Positions 1 to 6,853 are shown, counted from the stretch's first letter. The stretch: 11,071 bases of DNA from Verrucomicrobia bacterium 12-59-8 (GCA_002279765.1 NCCR01000130.1:1-11071), one strand, 5' to 3'. Translations and numbers: made by a program. The notes: generated by a model from the letters alone, not told the origin.

Positions 1-2016
1 ATACTCCGCGTGCGACCAGCACAACGGCATGGCCGCGCCTGTGGGCTGACCTCGCTTCATGTTTCGGTCCGGTAAATCATCGGCGTCCCAGAGTTGTTCC
101 GGTAACATGCCGCCCTCGTTGGCGAAGTTTTCCATCGCTTCGATGAACGGCAACGGATCGCGTGCGGCAGCCAGTTCATAGTGACCACGTTCGCCTGTAA
201 GAATCGGCCAGCAGCGACCAACACCCGTCCCATCATAGGCGCTGCCATCGGATTTCTCGCCGTAGCCATCGTGATTGTAGCGCCGCCAGCTCGGGCCTTG
301 TGGCAATTCGCGTTTGAGCACCTGGTCAATCACCGCAATGGAATCCAGGATGAGCGGATCTTCCGCAGCACGAACTCCCAGCCGGACAAGGTGGATAAAA
401 TCACCGCCCACGATGTTCCGTGCTTTATGCTTGCCACCACCGTTGGCGATAAACATCTCCCCGTGATCTGGGTCAGGTGCAGCCACTGGCTGTTTTGGAT
501 CGGCGGGCGTGATGCGGACGTAGTGTCGTGGTTTGCCCGGCACGAGTTCGCCGAGACTGGTGACCATCCATTCCTCCAGATGCGCTGAAAGCCAATCCGA
601 GTAATCGAGCAGGAAGTCCGTCGCGAGTTTGTCCTTCCTGCCACGCGCAAATTCCGCTGCGCACACCACGCTTGCGATGATGGTCGCCAGTGTCGAAGGC
701 GAATACCCGGAATTCTCCTCCCAACGTTCCTGTGTCGTCACGGGTCCGTTCAGGATCAAATAGCGAACCGCCCGCGACACCAGCGTCCATGGATCAAAGT
801 CCCGGAGTGCCCCAGCCCGCTGCAATCGCCACGCGAGCAGGATCGGCACGGCTACTTCATCCAGTTGAATTCCTTTCCAGTAAGCCTCGCCGCTGATCGA
901 ACTGTTTTGTGGCAGGCTGCCATCGGCTTTCTGCACGCACGCCAGCCAGATCAGCGCGCGCAGCGGCGACTCCGTATGCCCACAGGCCAGCAGCGCCGTG
1001 GCGGTCTGCACCATGTCGCGTGTCCAGACCAGATGATACCCGCCGCGATCCATATCATTCTTCGTATCGCCCCAGGGAATGCTCAACGATGCCACGAACG
1101 CACCTTGGAAAATTTTGTCTTCGTGCGCGAGCAAGAGGCATTGGCTCAAGCGCATCATGGCACCGCCGTCCTTGGTGTGAGCGCTCAAATCAACCTTAGG
1201 GCGAGCACGTTGCCATTGACTGACATACTTCTCGCGCTGGTGGGCGAAAGGAGTGGCGAACGCTTGCAGAAGGTGGGCGCAAGCGCTGTGCGGAGTGTGC
1301 CCGAAGCCCACACCCAGGGTGAATTGCATTCCTTCTGATAAATCAATCTCCCCGATCAACGCGATGTTGCCGTCCACAGCCTCGTTGAATTCCCAATCCA
1401 TTTTGAAGTTCTGCAAGTCCTGCCAGCCATCGCTGAAACCCACATAGCCAACGGAGCGCCGCATGAAATCAGGCGTGCAGCCAAACGACAGATCAATGTC
1501 CTCGCGTTGCGCCTCGATGAGCTTTCTACCACCCACGCCACATAGGTGAGCCGAGTTGTTCTTGCCCGTGCCCTTCATGTGCGGGGCGAGCAGTGCATAG
1601 AGTCGCAGCTTGCCATGCAGCTTCTCGTCCAGAATTTCCAGCCTCGTGTGCATCAACAAAACCGAGGAGTGCGGGTCAACGACGATTTCTTTGATGAGCC
1701 GATAGCGGCCCTCGCGGTCGGAGTTAGTCAGCCGATATAACAACGCATTTTGCTCCGGGTATTCCGTCTCGTGAACCAAGTCGCACTTCTCCTCGTGGCA
1801 GAAGGTCTCGCCGTCTGTGATGAGAAACTGCAAGTCGCGAGTGTTGGGCGAATCCACATGAGGAAAGTAAATTTCGTTGATGATGCCGTGACTGAGCGTG
1901 AACCAGACGCAGGATGCGTTGTGATAGGCAGTGCCAATGCCATCCTTGGCGCTGGAGGTCCAGCGCGGCTCAATTCCTGGCGCACCAAAGGCCAGGCTTT
2001 GTGCGGGCGTATTCAT
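1..2016 (-). CDS. GH15 glucoamylase/glucodextranase-type enzyme (C-terminus cut by window edge)
   Basis: The frame is open for 672 codons from an ATG at 2016 to the left edge, so the C-terminus is missing. The family releases glucose from ends of alpha-1,4 (or alpha-1,6) glucans. Residues 12-35 (APGIEPRWTSSAKDGIGTAY) are the typical start of the bacterial family, followed by a beta-sandwich N-domain to about 270 and the (alpha/alpha)6 catalytic barrel. WTRDMVQTA is near 331; QERWEEN (429-435) should carry the catalytic acid and LPEQLWD (638-644) the catalytic base. No signal peptide is seen, so the enzyme is probably cytoplasmic and would act on glycogen or maltodextrin. The start overlaps the stop of the preceding small gene as ATGA, implying coupled translation; AAAGGGAG lies upstream. 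Bacterial members usually run to roughly 800 residues. The exact substrate cannot be told from sequence alone. Confidence 0.93.
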   Translation of the reverse strand, partial: MNTPAQSLAFGAPGIEPRWTSSAKDGIGTAYHNASCVWFTLSHGIINEIYFPHVDSPNTRDLQFLITDGETFCHEEKCDLVHETEYPEQNALLYRLTNSDREGRYRLIKEIVVDPHSSVLLMHTRLEILDEKLHGKLRLYALLAPHMKGTGKNNSAHLCGVGGRKLIEAQREDIDLSFGCTPDFMRRSVGYVGFSDGWQDLQNFKMDWEFNEAVDGNIALIGEIDLSEGMQFTLGVGFGHTPHSACAHLLQAFATPFAHQREKYVSQWQRARPKVDLSAHTKDGGAMMRLSQCLLLAHEDKIFQGAFVASLSIPWGDTKNDMDRGGYHLVWTRDMVQTATALLACGHTESPLRALIWLACVQKADGSLPQNSSISGEAYWKGIQLDEVAVPILLAWRLQRAGALRDFDPWTLVSRAVRYLILNGPVTTQERWEENSGYSPSTLATIIASVVCAAEFARGRKDKLATDFLLDYSDWLSAHLEEWMVTSLGELVPGKPRHYVRITPADPKQPVAAPDPDHGEMFIANGGGKHKARNIVGGDFIHLVRLGVRAAEDPLILDSIAVIDQVLKRELPQGPSWRRYNHDGYGEKSDGSAYDGTGVGRCWPILTGERGHYELAAARDPLPFIEAMENFANEGGMLPEQLWDADDLPDRNMKRGQPTGAAMPLCWSHAEY

Positions 2017-2180
2017 TTTCGATCCGGTTGCTCCCTTTCTGGCCGAGCCTCGTCATGGTTTGTTGGCGCTTTACGATCAGGCTGCGAATGGCCGCCGCCA
2101 CAGCAGCCACCACCGTTGCGCATCATGAAAAAAAACATTAGGCCGATAGCGGCCAGGGGTAGCAGTGAAGTCCAGTCCAT
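2013..2180 (-). CDS. Small membrane protein with Gly/Cys/His patch (55 aa)
   Basis: An ATG at 2180 with AAAGGA just upstream opens a 55-codon frame: MDWTSLLPLAAIGLMFFFMM is one membrane segment, followed at once by RNGGGCCGGGHS and a charged, soluble tail. The stop TGA overlaps the ATG of the GH15 gene in an ATGA, and the M50 protease gene ends 45 bp upstream, so it sits firmly inside the operon. Tiny single-span proteins with a Met/Cys/Gly/His patch at the membrane face are seen beside metal-handling genes, but I know of no proven function for this one. The CC and H residues next to the membrane could bind a metal; that is inference. Confidence 0.8.
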   Translation of the reverse strand: MDWTSLLPLAAIGLMFFFMMRNGGGCCGGGHSQPDRKAPTNHDEARPEREQPDRK

Positions 2181-2225
2181 AAAATGATCCTTTCGTTATA
2201 GGGTTAGGCTCAATTAGCGCGGTGC

Positions 2226-3605
2226 TCACATGTAAGGACAGTGAATGCCCACGGCTTCCCACAGCTTATGCGGCAGCGGGGCGAGGATGAGGGCGAGGAT
2301 GGCGAAAGCCGCGTAGCCCAGGCAGCGGCGCGATGGCGACAGCGGTGTCAAATCGTCCAGCGGCGGCGCAGCACGGCCCGCAATGAAAAAGACGATGAGC
2401 GCCCACGTCAGCAGCCCCGGCCACACGAATAGCCCGAGCAGCAGCAGCGTCCACATGGCGACACTGCCAATGGTATCGCCTGCGCGGCGTCCGAACATTG
2501 CATGGGCGATGTGACCGCCATCAAGCTGGCCGATGGGGAGCAGATTGAGCGCCGTAACCATGAGGCCAAGCCAGCCGGCAAAGGCCAGCGGACTGAGTTG
2601 CAGCACATGACCATCGAGCAGCTCAGTGCCGAGCGAGAGTTTTGCCAGAAAGGCGAGCAGTACCGACGAGCCGATGGAAGTACCGCCATGCATCATGCCT
2701 GCCACCGGTTCAGCAACGGCCACGATGACTGACGAGCGCAACCCGATCAACAGTGCCGGGATGGCGATGGCAAGCCCAGCCAGCGGCCCGGCGACAGCAA
2801 CATCGAAGAGCGCGCGGCGATTCTCCGCAGGGGAACGCATCTCAATGAAAGCGCCGAACGTGCCCAGCGCGAACGGCACCGGAATAAAGTAAGGCAGCGA
2901 GACACGGATGCGATGATGCCGCGCCATGAAGTAGTGCCCCAATTCGTGAACGAGGAGAATCAACATCAACCCGAGTGCGTAAGGCAGACCAACAGCGAAT
3001 CGTCCCGGCTCGCGGAGCAAATCAACGCCTTGGTGCGCCGCTCCTGCCCAGGTGGTGGTGGCAATGGTGAGAGCAAACAACAACCCATTCACCCACGGCC
3101 TCGCGCGCTGCTCCGTCACAGCCCTCTCGACTGGCTCGGGCGCAAGCAGGATCGCTGCGCCGAACTGCTCATCAGACTGTAGCAGCGGGGTGGAGTTGGC
3201 ACCGAGCGCGTGCTTGAGTTTGGCGTAAACAGAGGCGGCTGGCTCACGCAGCCGACCACGAAAAACCCGCACGCCGTTGTCTTCCTCGGCGAAACGAACG
3301 TCCATCACCTCTTTGACCGCCGCAGGCTGTTCTTCAGCGGCCAAGAGACGCGCAGTAGCCTCCGGCTCACTTTCCTCCGTGGTTCCGATGAGCATTGAGA
3401 GCATCCAGAAGCAGAGCAGCAGACCCATCCAAAAGAACATGCCACCGTGCATCATTCCTCCGCCCGGCAGGAGGAAAAGAATGATGAGCGGGAGCAGGAT
3501 GGCGAGAATCAAAAGGAGCTGCATTCCCGCATCGCGTTTGGCGGTTTGTGCAGCGGGTGTTTCGGAAGTGGTTTTCATGTTATAGAGATTGTTTGATGGA
3601 GTCAT
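2226..3605 (-). CDS. M50 site-2 protease, EGY-like (intramembrane zinc metalloprotease)
   Basis: This 459-aa polytopic membrane protein carries both M50 zinc-protease motifs inside predicted membrane helices: HELGH (220-224) and NLLPIGQLDGGH (354-365). Before the catalytic core lies FRGRLREPAASVYAKL (115-130), which resembles the GNLRG-containing region of plant/cyanobacterial EGY proteins, so this is an EGY-type rather than RseP-type enzyme; no PDZ domain is seen. The N-terminus adds two membrane helices (about 28-46 and 55-73) joined by GGGMMHGGM, a Met/His patch. MMHGG recurs at 304-308. The ATG at 3605 forms an ATGA overlap with the previous stop; a second ATG at 3578 (MKTTSETP) is possible, and neither has a clear ribosome site. 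Site-2 proteases cut transmembrane segments, often of anti-sigma factors or regulators; the substrate here is unknown. Confidence 0.93.
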   Translation of the reverse strand: MTPSNNLYNMKTTSETPAAQTAKRDAGMQLLLILAILLPLIILFLLPGGGMMHGGMFFWMGLLLCFWMLSMLIGTTEESEPEATARLLAAEEQPAAVKEVMDVRFAEEDNGVRVFRGRLREPAASVYAKLKHALGANSTPLLQSDEQFGAAILLAPEPVERAVTEQRARPWVNGLLFALTIATTTWAGAAHQGVDLLREPGRFAVGLPYALGLMLILLVHELGHYFMARHHRIRVSLPYFIPVPFALGTFGAFIEMRSPAENRRALFDVAVAGPLAGLAIAIPALLIGLRSSVIVAVAEPVAGMMHGGTSIGSSVLLAFLAKLSLGTELLDGHVLQLSPLAFAGWLGLMVTALNLLPIGQLDGGHIAHAMFGRRAGDTIGSVAMWTLLLLGLFVWPGLLTWALIVFFIAGRAAPPLDDLTPLSPSRRCLGYAAFAILALILAPLPHKLWEAVGIHCPYM

Positions 3606-3940
3606 GGGACACGGACAGAAGCTGCGAGAAGCGTAACCTTCGAGACATAGGCACGGCTAAAGAACGGTTGGTGATAGATGACTTCGACTTTGGCCCCTCG
3701 CTTGAGAATCGCGGCGTCCACCACCTGCATGTTCGCCACGAATGTCGTCAGATTGTTCCAAACGAAACTGAGCGGCACGCCTGTATCGGTTTGCAGAATC
3801 TCGGCCTCCCGCATCTGAACATTTGTCTTCTGAACGATTCCGGAAATGTGGCGGCCCCTCGGAGTCCTTGCCGTAGCCAGCGAAGGAATACCCACCACAA
3901 AGGCGAGAGCTAAAACGAAAATATGGCGGCGCATCATCAT
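3602..3940 (-). CDS. Small exported protein of unknown function (112 aa)
   Basis: The protein begins MMMRRHIFVLALAFVVGIPSLATA, a clear Sec signal peptide with likely cleavage near residue 24, leaving a mature part of about 88 residues. The mature part looks all-beta (HISGIVQKTNVQMREAEI, then FVWNNLTTFVANMQVVDAAI and KVEVIYHQPFFSRAYVSKVTLL), as in small OB-like or barrel periplasmic proteins; I do not recognise a named family with confidence. It starts at the first of three consecutive ATG codons, overlapping the DUF1622 stop as ATGA, and its own stop overlaps the start of the M50 protease. This double coupling suggests roughly matched production with its neighbours. Methionines are few and there is no cysteine in the mature part, so it is not an obvious metal binder. 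Confidence 0.82.
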   Translation of the reverse strand: MMMRRHIFVLALAFVVGIPSLATARTPRGRHISGIVQKTNVQMREAEILQTDTGVPLSFVWNNLTTFVANMQVVDAAILKRGAKVEVIYHQPFFSRAYVSKVTLLAASVRVP

Positions 3941-4377
3941 GGGATTTTTGTCGTGGTTTCAGCGAGTGCGGCGCATGACCTCAGCTCTCCGCGCTGCGCT
4001 TGTGCCATAAGTTTCGATTCGTCCTTCTCAACCGGCCGCGCCCCCTTCATCTCCATCGAGAGGAAGAAGTTCAGCCCCGTGCGGATCACTGCGACCACGC
4101 CGAGTTTGCCGATCTGATCCCAATCCGGCGAAATTGCGGTTCCGAGAATGTCAGCCCCAAGTTCAAACTCCAATGCCAACGCGAGATGCCGCGCGAGAAT
4201 CAGCCGGGTCGTGGTGAACTCAGCCGACTTGCTTGCTGCAAGAGTGCGGATGAGATGCACAATCGCCATGCATACACCAAGCGTCACCAGTCCAGCGCCG
4301 AATACCTCAACACCGAGCTTCAACCAACGCACGATGACGATGATGGAGGCTTCAATGGTGTCCGGTGTAAAGTGCAT
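3937..4377 (-). CDS. DUF1622 family membrane protein
   Basis: From an ATG at 4377 this encodes 146 residues. Helix one covers about 10-28 (IIVIVRWLKLGVEVFGAGL) and is continuous with a second hydrophobic stretch; the segment RHLALALEFELGADILGTAI, followed by SPDWDQIGKLGVVAVIRTGLN, is the signature of DUF1622 inner-membrane proteins. After it comes a polar C-terminal tail of about 40 residues, longer than the plain domain. A longer version from 4416 (MCWKWDEQ...) would overlap the CBM48 gene by 20 bp; I prefer 4377 because the family starts close to there and AAAAGG lies just before it. Function of DUF1622 is not established. Its stop overlaps the next gene as ATGA. Confidence 0.85.
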   Translation of the reverse strand: MHFTPDTIEASIIVIVRWLKLGVEVFGAGLVTLGVCMAIVHLIRTLAASKSAEFTTTRLILARHLALALEFELGADILGTAISPDWDQIGKLGVVAVIRTGLNFFLSMEMKGARPVEKDESKLMAQAQRGELRSCAALAETTTKIP

Positions 4378-4396
4378 GACCTTTTGATCCGCTTGC

Positions 4397-4738
4397 TCAT
4401 CCCACTTCCAACACACGGTTCATGGTTCCAAAATCGTTGGGGACACACTTCGGACAGCCACGATGCGCACTTTCACATCCTGGTTCGCAGCACCATTGGC
4501 CGTCCACAATGAACTTGAATTCATGGTGCCCAGCCGGGAGTTTCAAAGAAACCTTCCAGGTGCCCGAATCGTCCTTTATCAGAGGCGTTGTGTCTGGCCG
4601 CCAGTCATTGAAAGTGCCGGCTACGAACACGGCTTGCGCCTTGGGCGCGTGGCAGGAGAAATCGACGGGTTTGAGTTCTTCATCTGTGCCTTCGTCATGG
4701 GTTTTCATTTTTTTGCGTTGGTTGTGTTGTGTTTTCAT
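4397..4738 (-). CDS. CBM48 (isoamylase-N/AMPK glycogen-binding type) protein with Cys-rich loop
   Basis: This 113-aa protein is essentially one early-set beta-sandwich: FSCHAPKAQAVFVAGTFNDW (27-46) contains the GxFNDW turn, WKVSLKLPAGHHEFKFIVDG (61-80) the central strands, and NDFGTMNRVLEV (101-112) the closing NxxGxxNxVxxV strand. Such stand-alone CBM48 domains bind alpha-glucans and may tether partners to glycogen. Unusually, the loop after VDGQW is replaced by CCEPGC...GCPKC (Cys 83, 84, 88, 95, 98; one more at 29), which could hold a metal or disulfides. No signal peptide, so presumably cytoplasmic. The ATG at 4738 has AGGA close upstream; ATG 4708 and TTG 4783 are alternatives. It lies between DUF302 and DUF1622 genes and shares an operon with the GH15 enzyme. 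Confidence 0.88.
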   Translation of the reverse strand: MKTQHNQRKKMKTHDEGTDEELKPVDFSCHAPKAQAVFVAGTFNDWRPDTTPLIKDDSGTWKVSLKLPAGHHEFKFIVDGQWCCEPGCESAHRGCPKCVPNDFGTMNRVLEVG

Positions 4739-4790
4739 ATGTCCTGTTCGCGATGCTGCTGGAACCTGGGTGTGATCAGTCAAAAATGGT

Positions 4791-5177
4791 TCACGGTGAC
4801 GCTGCCTCCTGCATGATCTTGATCAGTGTGGCCTCTACTTCCCGAGCCACTCCTTCGAGCTGTGGCACATTGAAATTCTCCAACAGGGCCGTTGGCTTCA
4901 ACGTTGCCAGAATGGTCCTGCCGTCCGCCTCGTAAACGGAAATCCGGCAGGGCAGCGCGGTGGAGACACTCATGTTTTCATCGAGCACCCTCTTCGCCTG
5001 CTGCGGCTGGCAGACCTCGAAGATCAGGCATTCATGGTCGAACTCGACGCCCTTCTTCCACATGGACTCCTTGAGATCGTGAATGTGCATGACGCCAAAG
5101 TGATTGGCGTCAACGGCAGTCTGCAAAGCCGCCGCGGTTTCACGCACGGTTTTGTTGGTGGGCAAAGTGATCAACAT
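4791..5177 (-). CDS. DUF302 family protein
   Basis: A 128-aa soluble protein with no signal peptide. The order VRETAAALQTAVDANHFGVM, then HIHDLKESMWKKGVEFDHEC, IFEVCQPQQAKRVLDEN, LPCRISVYEADGRTIL and a closing helix is the DUF302 alpha/beta fold. Cysteines occur at the conserved-looking positions in HEC, EVC and LPC. DUF302 members are often found near thiosulfate-, arsenite- or copper-related genes and are suspected small-molecule or metal binders, but none has a proven reaction that I can cite. The ATG at 5177 has AGGA about a dozen bases upstream. It follows the tiny membrane protein by 52 bp and precedes the CBM48 gene by 52 bp, in the same orientation and probably the same transcript. 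Confidence 0.87.
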   Translation of the reverse strand: MLITLPTNKTVRETAAALQTAVDANHFGVMHIHDLKESMWKKGVEFDHECLIFEVCQPQQAKRVLDENMSVSTALPCRISVYEADGRTILATLKPTALLENFNVPQLEGVAREVEATLIKIMQEAASP

Positions 5178-5229
5178 GAGATTGCTTTCCTGGTTTGGAG
5201 TTCGCCTTGCAGCAGCACCGGGCGCTGAG

Positions 5230-5382
5230 TCATTTTTTTGATAGCTTGCCTATGACGACGACCAGCAGAACCACGATGACGATGCCGATCACCGGCAAAA
5301 CCCAAGCACCTCCGCCCGTCGATCCACCCATCCAGCCGTCCGACCAGCCATGCATCCATCCGTCTGTGTGGTTCTGATTCAT
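5230..5382 (-). CDS. Small single-span membrane protein with Trp/Gly/Met/His N-terminus (50 aa)
   Basis: An ATG at 5382, preceded by AAAGGA at good distance, opens a 50-codon frame ending in TGA at 5230. The N-terminus NHTDGWMHGWSDGWMGGSTG repeats a W-M/S-G-type unit three times (GWMHG, GWSDG, GWMGG), followed by one strong membrane helix (WVLPVIGIVIVVLLVVVIG, 27-45) and a short basic end, LSKK. It sits 28 bp after the Met-rich gene and 52 bp before the DUF302 gene. Similar tiny proteins accompany envelope stress and metal clusters, but the role is unknown. The Trp/Met/His-rich segment could meet Cu(I) or Ag(I) at the membrane surface; this is inference. Confidence 0.82.
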   Translation of the reverse strand: MNQNHTDGWMHGWSDGWMGGSTGGGAWVLPVIGIVIVVLLVVVIGKLSKK

Positions 5383-5410
5383 GATAAGGTTCCTTTGGGG
5401 TGTTGCTTGT

Positions 5411-6565
5411 TCACATGTCCTTCATCGGGGCCATCGCAGGCGCGGGTGCGGCCATGCCCGCCGCAGGCATCGCAGGCGCGGGCGGCGCGAAGCCAGTGAG
5501 GCTTTGGCGCTGCGCGTCGGTGAGAAGCTTGCTCGCGTCGCCCACGGCGCGGATGAAGGCGAGGCGCTCATCGGCGGTGAGCTTGCCAATCTCAGCGAGC
5601 TTCGCCTCGATCTTTGCGGCGTCCGGCTGATCGGCAGCGGTGAGCATCCATAATTCCTGCTCGGCCTGCTCTTTCGCGCGATCCGCCGTGCTCTTGGCGA
5701 GCAGCGCTTGTTCCTTGGCTTTGTTGAGTCCGGCCGTCTGTTCGGTCGTGAGCGCGATGTGCTGCGGGTGGTCGAGGAAGAAGCCCGTCGCGCCGAGATG
5801 GTAAAGGTGCGACGCACCGGGGAAGCCTGGCAGTGCGGACTGTGGCATGGCTGCTGCGCCGCCCATTCCACCCATGCCCATCATTCCGGCCATCTCCATC
5901 TTGTCCATCGCCATCATGCCCATGCCACCGCCGCTCATCGGGGCTGCGGGTGCTGCGGCTGGCATTGCGCCACCGCCGCCCATCTTCATCATGTCCATGT
6001 CCATCATGCCCATGCCACCGCCAGCAGGCATCGGTGCTGCCGCTGGCATGGCACCACCGCCCATGGGCATCATTTTGTCCATCATGCCCATCATCTTATC
6101 CATCATGCCCATCATCCCGCCCATCTTCATCATGTCCATTCCCATGGCCATGCCACCACTGGCCATGGCCGCTGCGGGTGCGGGAGCCGTTGAACTGCCC
6201 ATGCTCGCCATTGCAGATCCCGTCCCACTTGCCGGGCTGCTCATGCCAGCCATCGGCGCTCCGGCACCGCTCATGCCCGGCATGGCGCTGGCGGTTGTCG
6301 GTGCAGGAGCGTTCTTTCCGAGTGAAGATTCAAGTTGGGCGATCTTTGCCTGCAACTCTGAAAGTTTCTGATTGAACGCGGGATCGCTCTTTGCCGCATC
6401 CTGCGTGGCTGGGTGGGTGCCAGCGGCGACATGCGCTGCATGGGTGGCTGGATCAACCTTCGGGGTCTGCGCAGACAGACTTGCTGCGCTGATGAAGGCC
6501 AGACAGGCTCCGGTCAGTGCAAGAGTCCGCAGCGCGGGTGTGAGTGGGTGAGAGTGTGTTTTCAT
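5411..6565 (-). CDS. Methionine-rich exported Spy/CpxP/ZraP-like protein (LTxxQ motifs)
   Basis: A 384-aa exported protein. Residues 1-32 are a Sec signal peptide (cleavage probably after SLSA). A short coiled coil follows (63-83), then a huge Met/Gly/Ala/Pro segment with 46 methionines between 95 and 240, including two tandem MMGMMDK units (151-164) and a ~28-residue repeat copied at 171-198 and 199-226. The C-terminal part, from HIALTTEQTAGLNKAKEQAL (272 on) to LLTDAQRQSL (347 on), has the two LTxxQ motifs and helical pattern of the Spy/CpxP/ZraP periplasmic chaperone family, whose members respond to metals or misfolded envelope proteins. Methionine-rich stretches of this sort bind Cu(I)/Ag(I) in known copper-resistance proteins. 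It is the first gene of a long operon, about 100 nt downstream of an AraC-type operator/promoter. No Shine-Dalgarno precedes ATG 6565; the leader is A/C-rich. Confidence 0.88.
   Translation of the reverse strand: MKTHSHPLTPALRTLALTGACLAFISAASLSAQTPKVDPATHAAHVAAGTHPATQDAAKSDPAFNQKLSELQAKIAQLESSLGKNAPAPTTASAMPGMSGAGAPMAGMSSPASGTGSAMASMGSSTAPAPAAAMASGGMAMGMDMMKMGGMMGMMDKMMGMMDKMMPMGGGAMPAAAPMPAGGGMGMMDMDMMKMGGGGAMPAAAPAAPMSGGGMGMMAMDKMEMAGMMGMGGMGGAAAMPQSALPGFPGASHLYHLGATGFFLDHPQHIALTTEQTAGLNKAKEQALLAKSTADRAKEQAEQELWMLTAADQPDAAKIEAKLAEIGKLTADERLAFIRAVGDASKLLTDAQRQSLTGFAPPAPAMPAAGMAAPAPAMAPMKDM
5888..6115 (-). repeat. Internal repeats in the Met-rich gene
   Basis: Two kinds of in-frame repetition are visible. 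Codons 151-164 (6115-6074) are a tandem duplication of MMGMMDK. Codons 171-198 (6055-5972) and 199-226 (5971-5888) are a direct duplication of a ~28-residue unit running GAMPAAAP, then GGGMGMM and a short D/K/M-rich tail. The repeats are likely to vary in number between strains by slippage or recombination, changing the count of thioether ligands. This last point is inference. Confidence 0.75.
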
Positions 6566-6665
6566 GGCGAGATGTCGGGGTATTGGGTGTTTGAGCGGCT
6601 TACGGGTGAGAATGATGGCGATAACTGGCTGAGAACGCGGTGTGATTCGTGCTGACGTTAGGAAA

Positions 6666-6719
6666 CCTTATCCAGTCCGAACCGAACATGCTCCGCATCG
6701 CTTCGGAACCATTGCGCAT
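6666..6719 (-). promoter_or_regulatory. AraC-type operator and promoter, copy A (Met-rich operon)
   Basis: Read on the minus strand, ATGCGCA (from 6719) is followed exactly 21 bp later by ATGCGGA (from 6698), two direct half-sites two helical turns apart. The inner part also forms an inverted TCCGcA/TtCGGA pair. After a 15-bp gap comes CTGGATAAGG (6675-6666), which matches the position of similar blocks in copies B and C and may hold the -10. The coding start of the Met-rich protein is 100 nt further on. Identity to the other two copies extends over about 45 bp in non-coding or differently coding contexts. Confidence 0.72.
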
Positions 6720-6819
6720 ATATTCAGCAGATGATCGCTACGGTGTGTTTCATGCAAATGACCTGATCCAACGAGGTGATGCCTGGTTGATTGATCCGAT
6801 CCTGATTGAGATTTCGCTT

Positions 6820-6853
6820 CGCACTGCACAGCGCCTCGTCACTGTGCAGTGCG
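6820..6853. terminator. 12-bp perfect inverted repeat after the Cys-rich gene (terminator-like hairpin)
   Basis: CGCACTGCACAG (6820-6831) and CTGTGCAGTGCG (6842-6853) are perfect complements separated by 10 nt. The hairpin begins 36 nt after the stop of the leftward Cys-rich gene and lies before operator A, where a transcript end would be expected. There is no run of T on the downstream side, so it is not a textbook intrinsic terminator. It could equally stabilise the mRNA end or be a protein-binding palindrome. Confidence 0.5.

Noticed and set aside
5708..6193. Plus-strand frame with a striking His-rich product opposite the Met-rich gene
   Set aside because: It is the antisense of ATG-rich codons (CAT reads His in register) and lacks a ribosome site; the minus-strand gene has a signal peptide and LTxxQ motifs.
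5847..6371. Plus-strand Met/Pro/Ile-rich frame of 174 residues
   Set aside because: Another antisense shadow of the same low-complexity repeats, with no recognisable domain.
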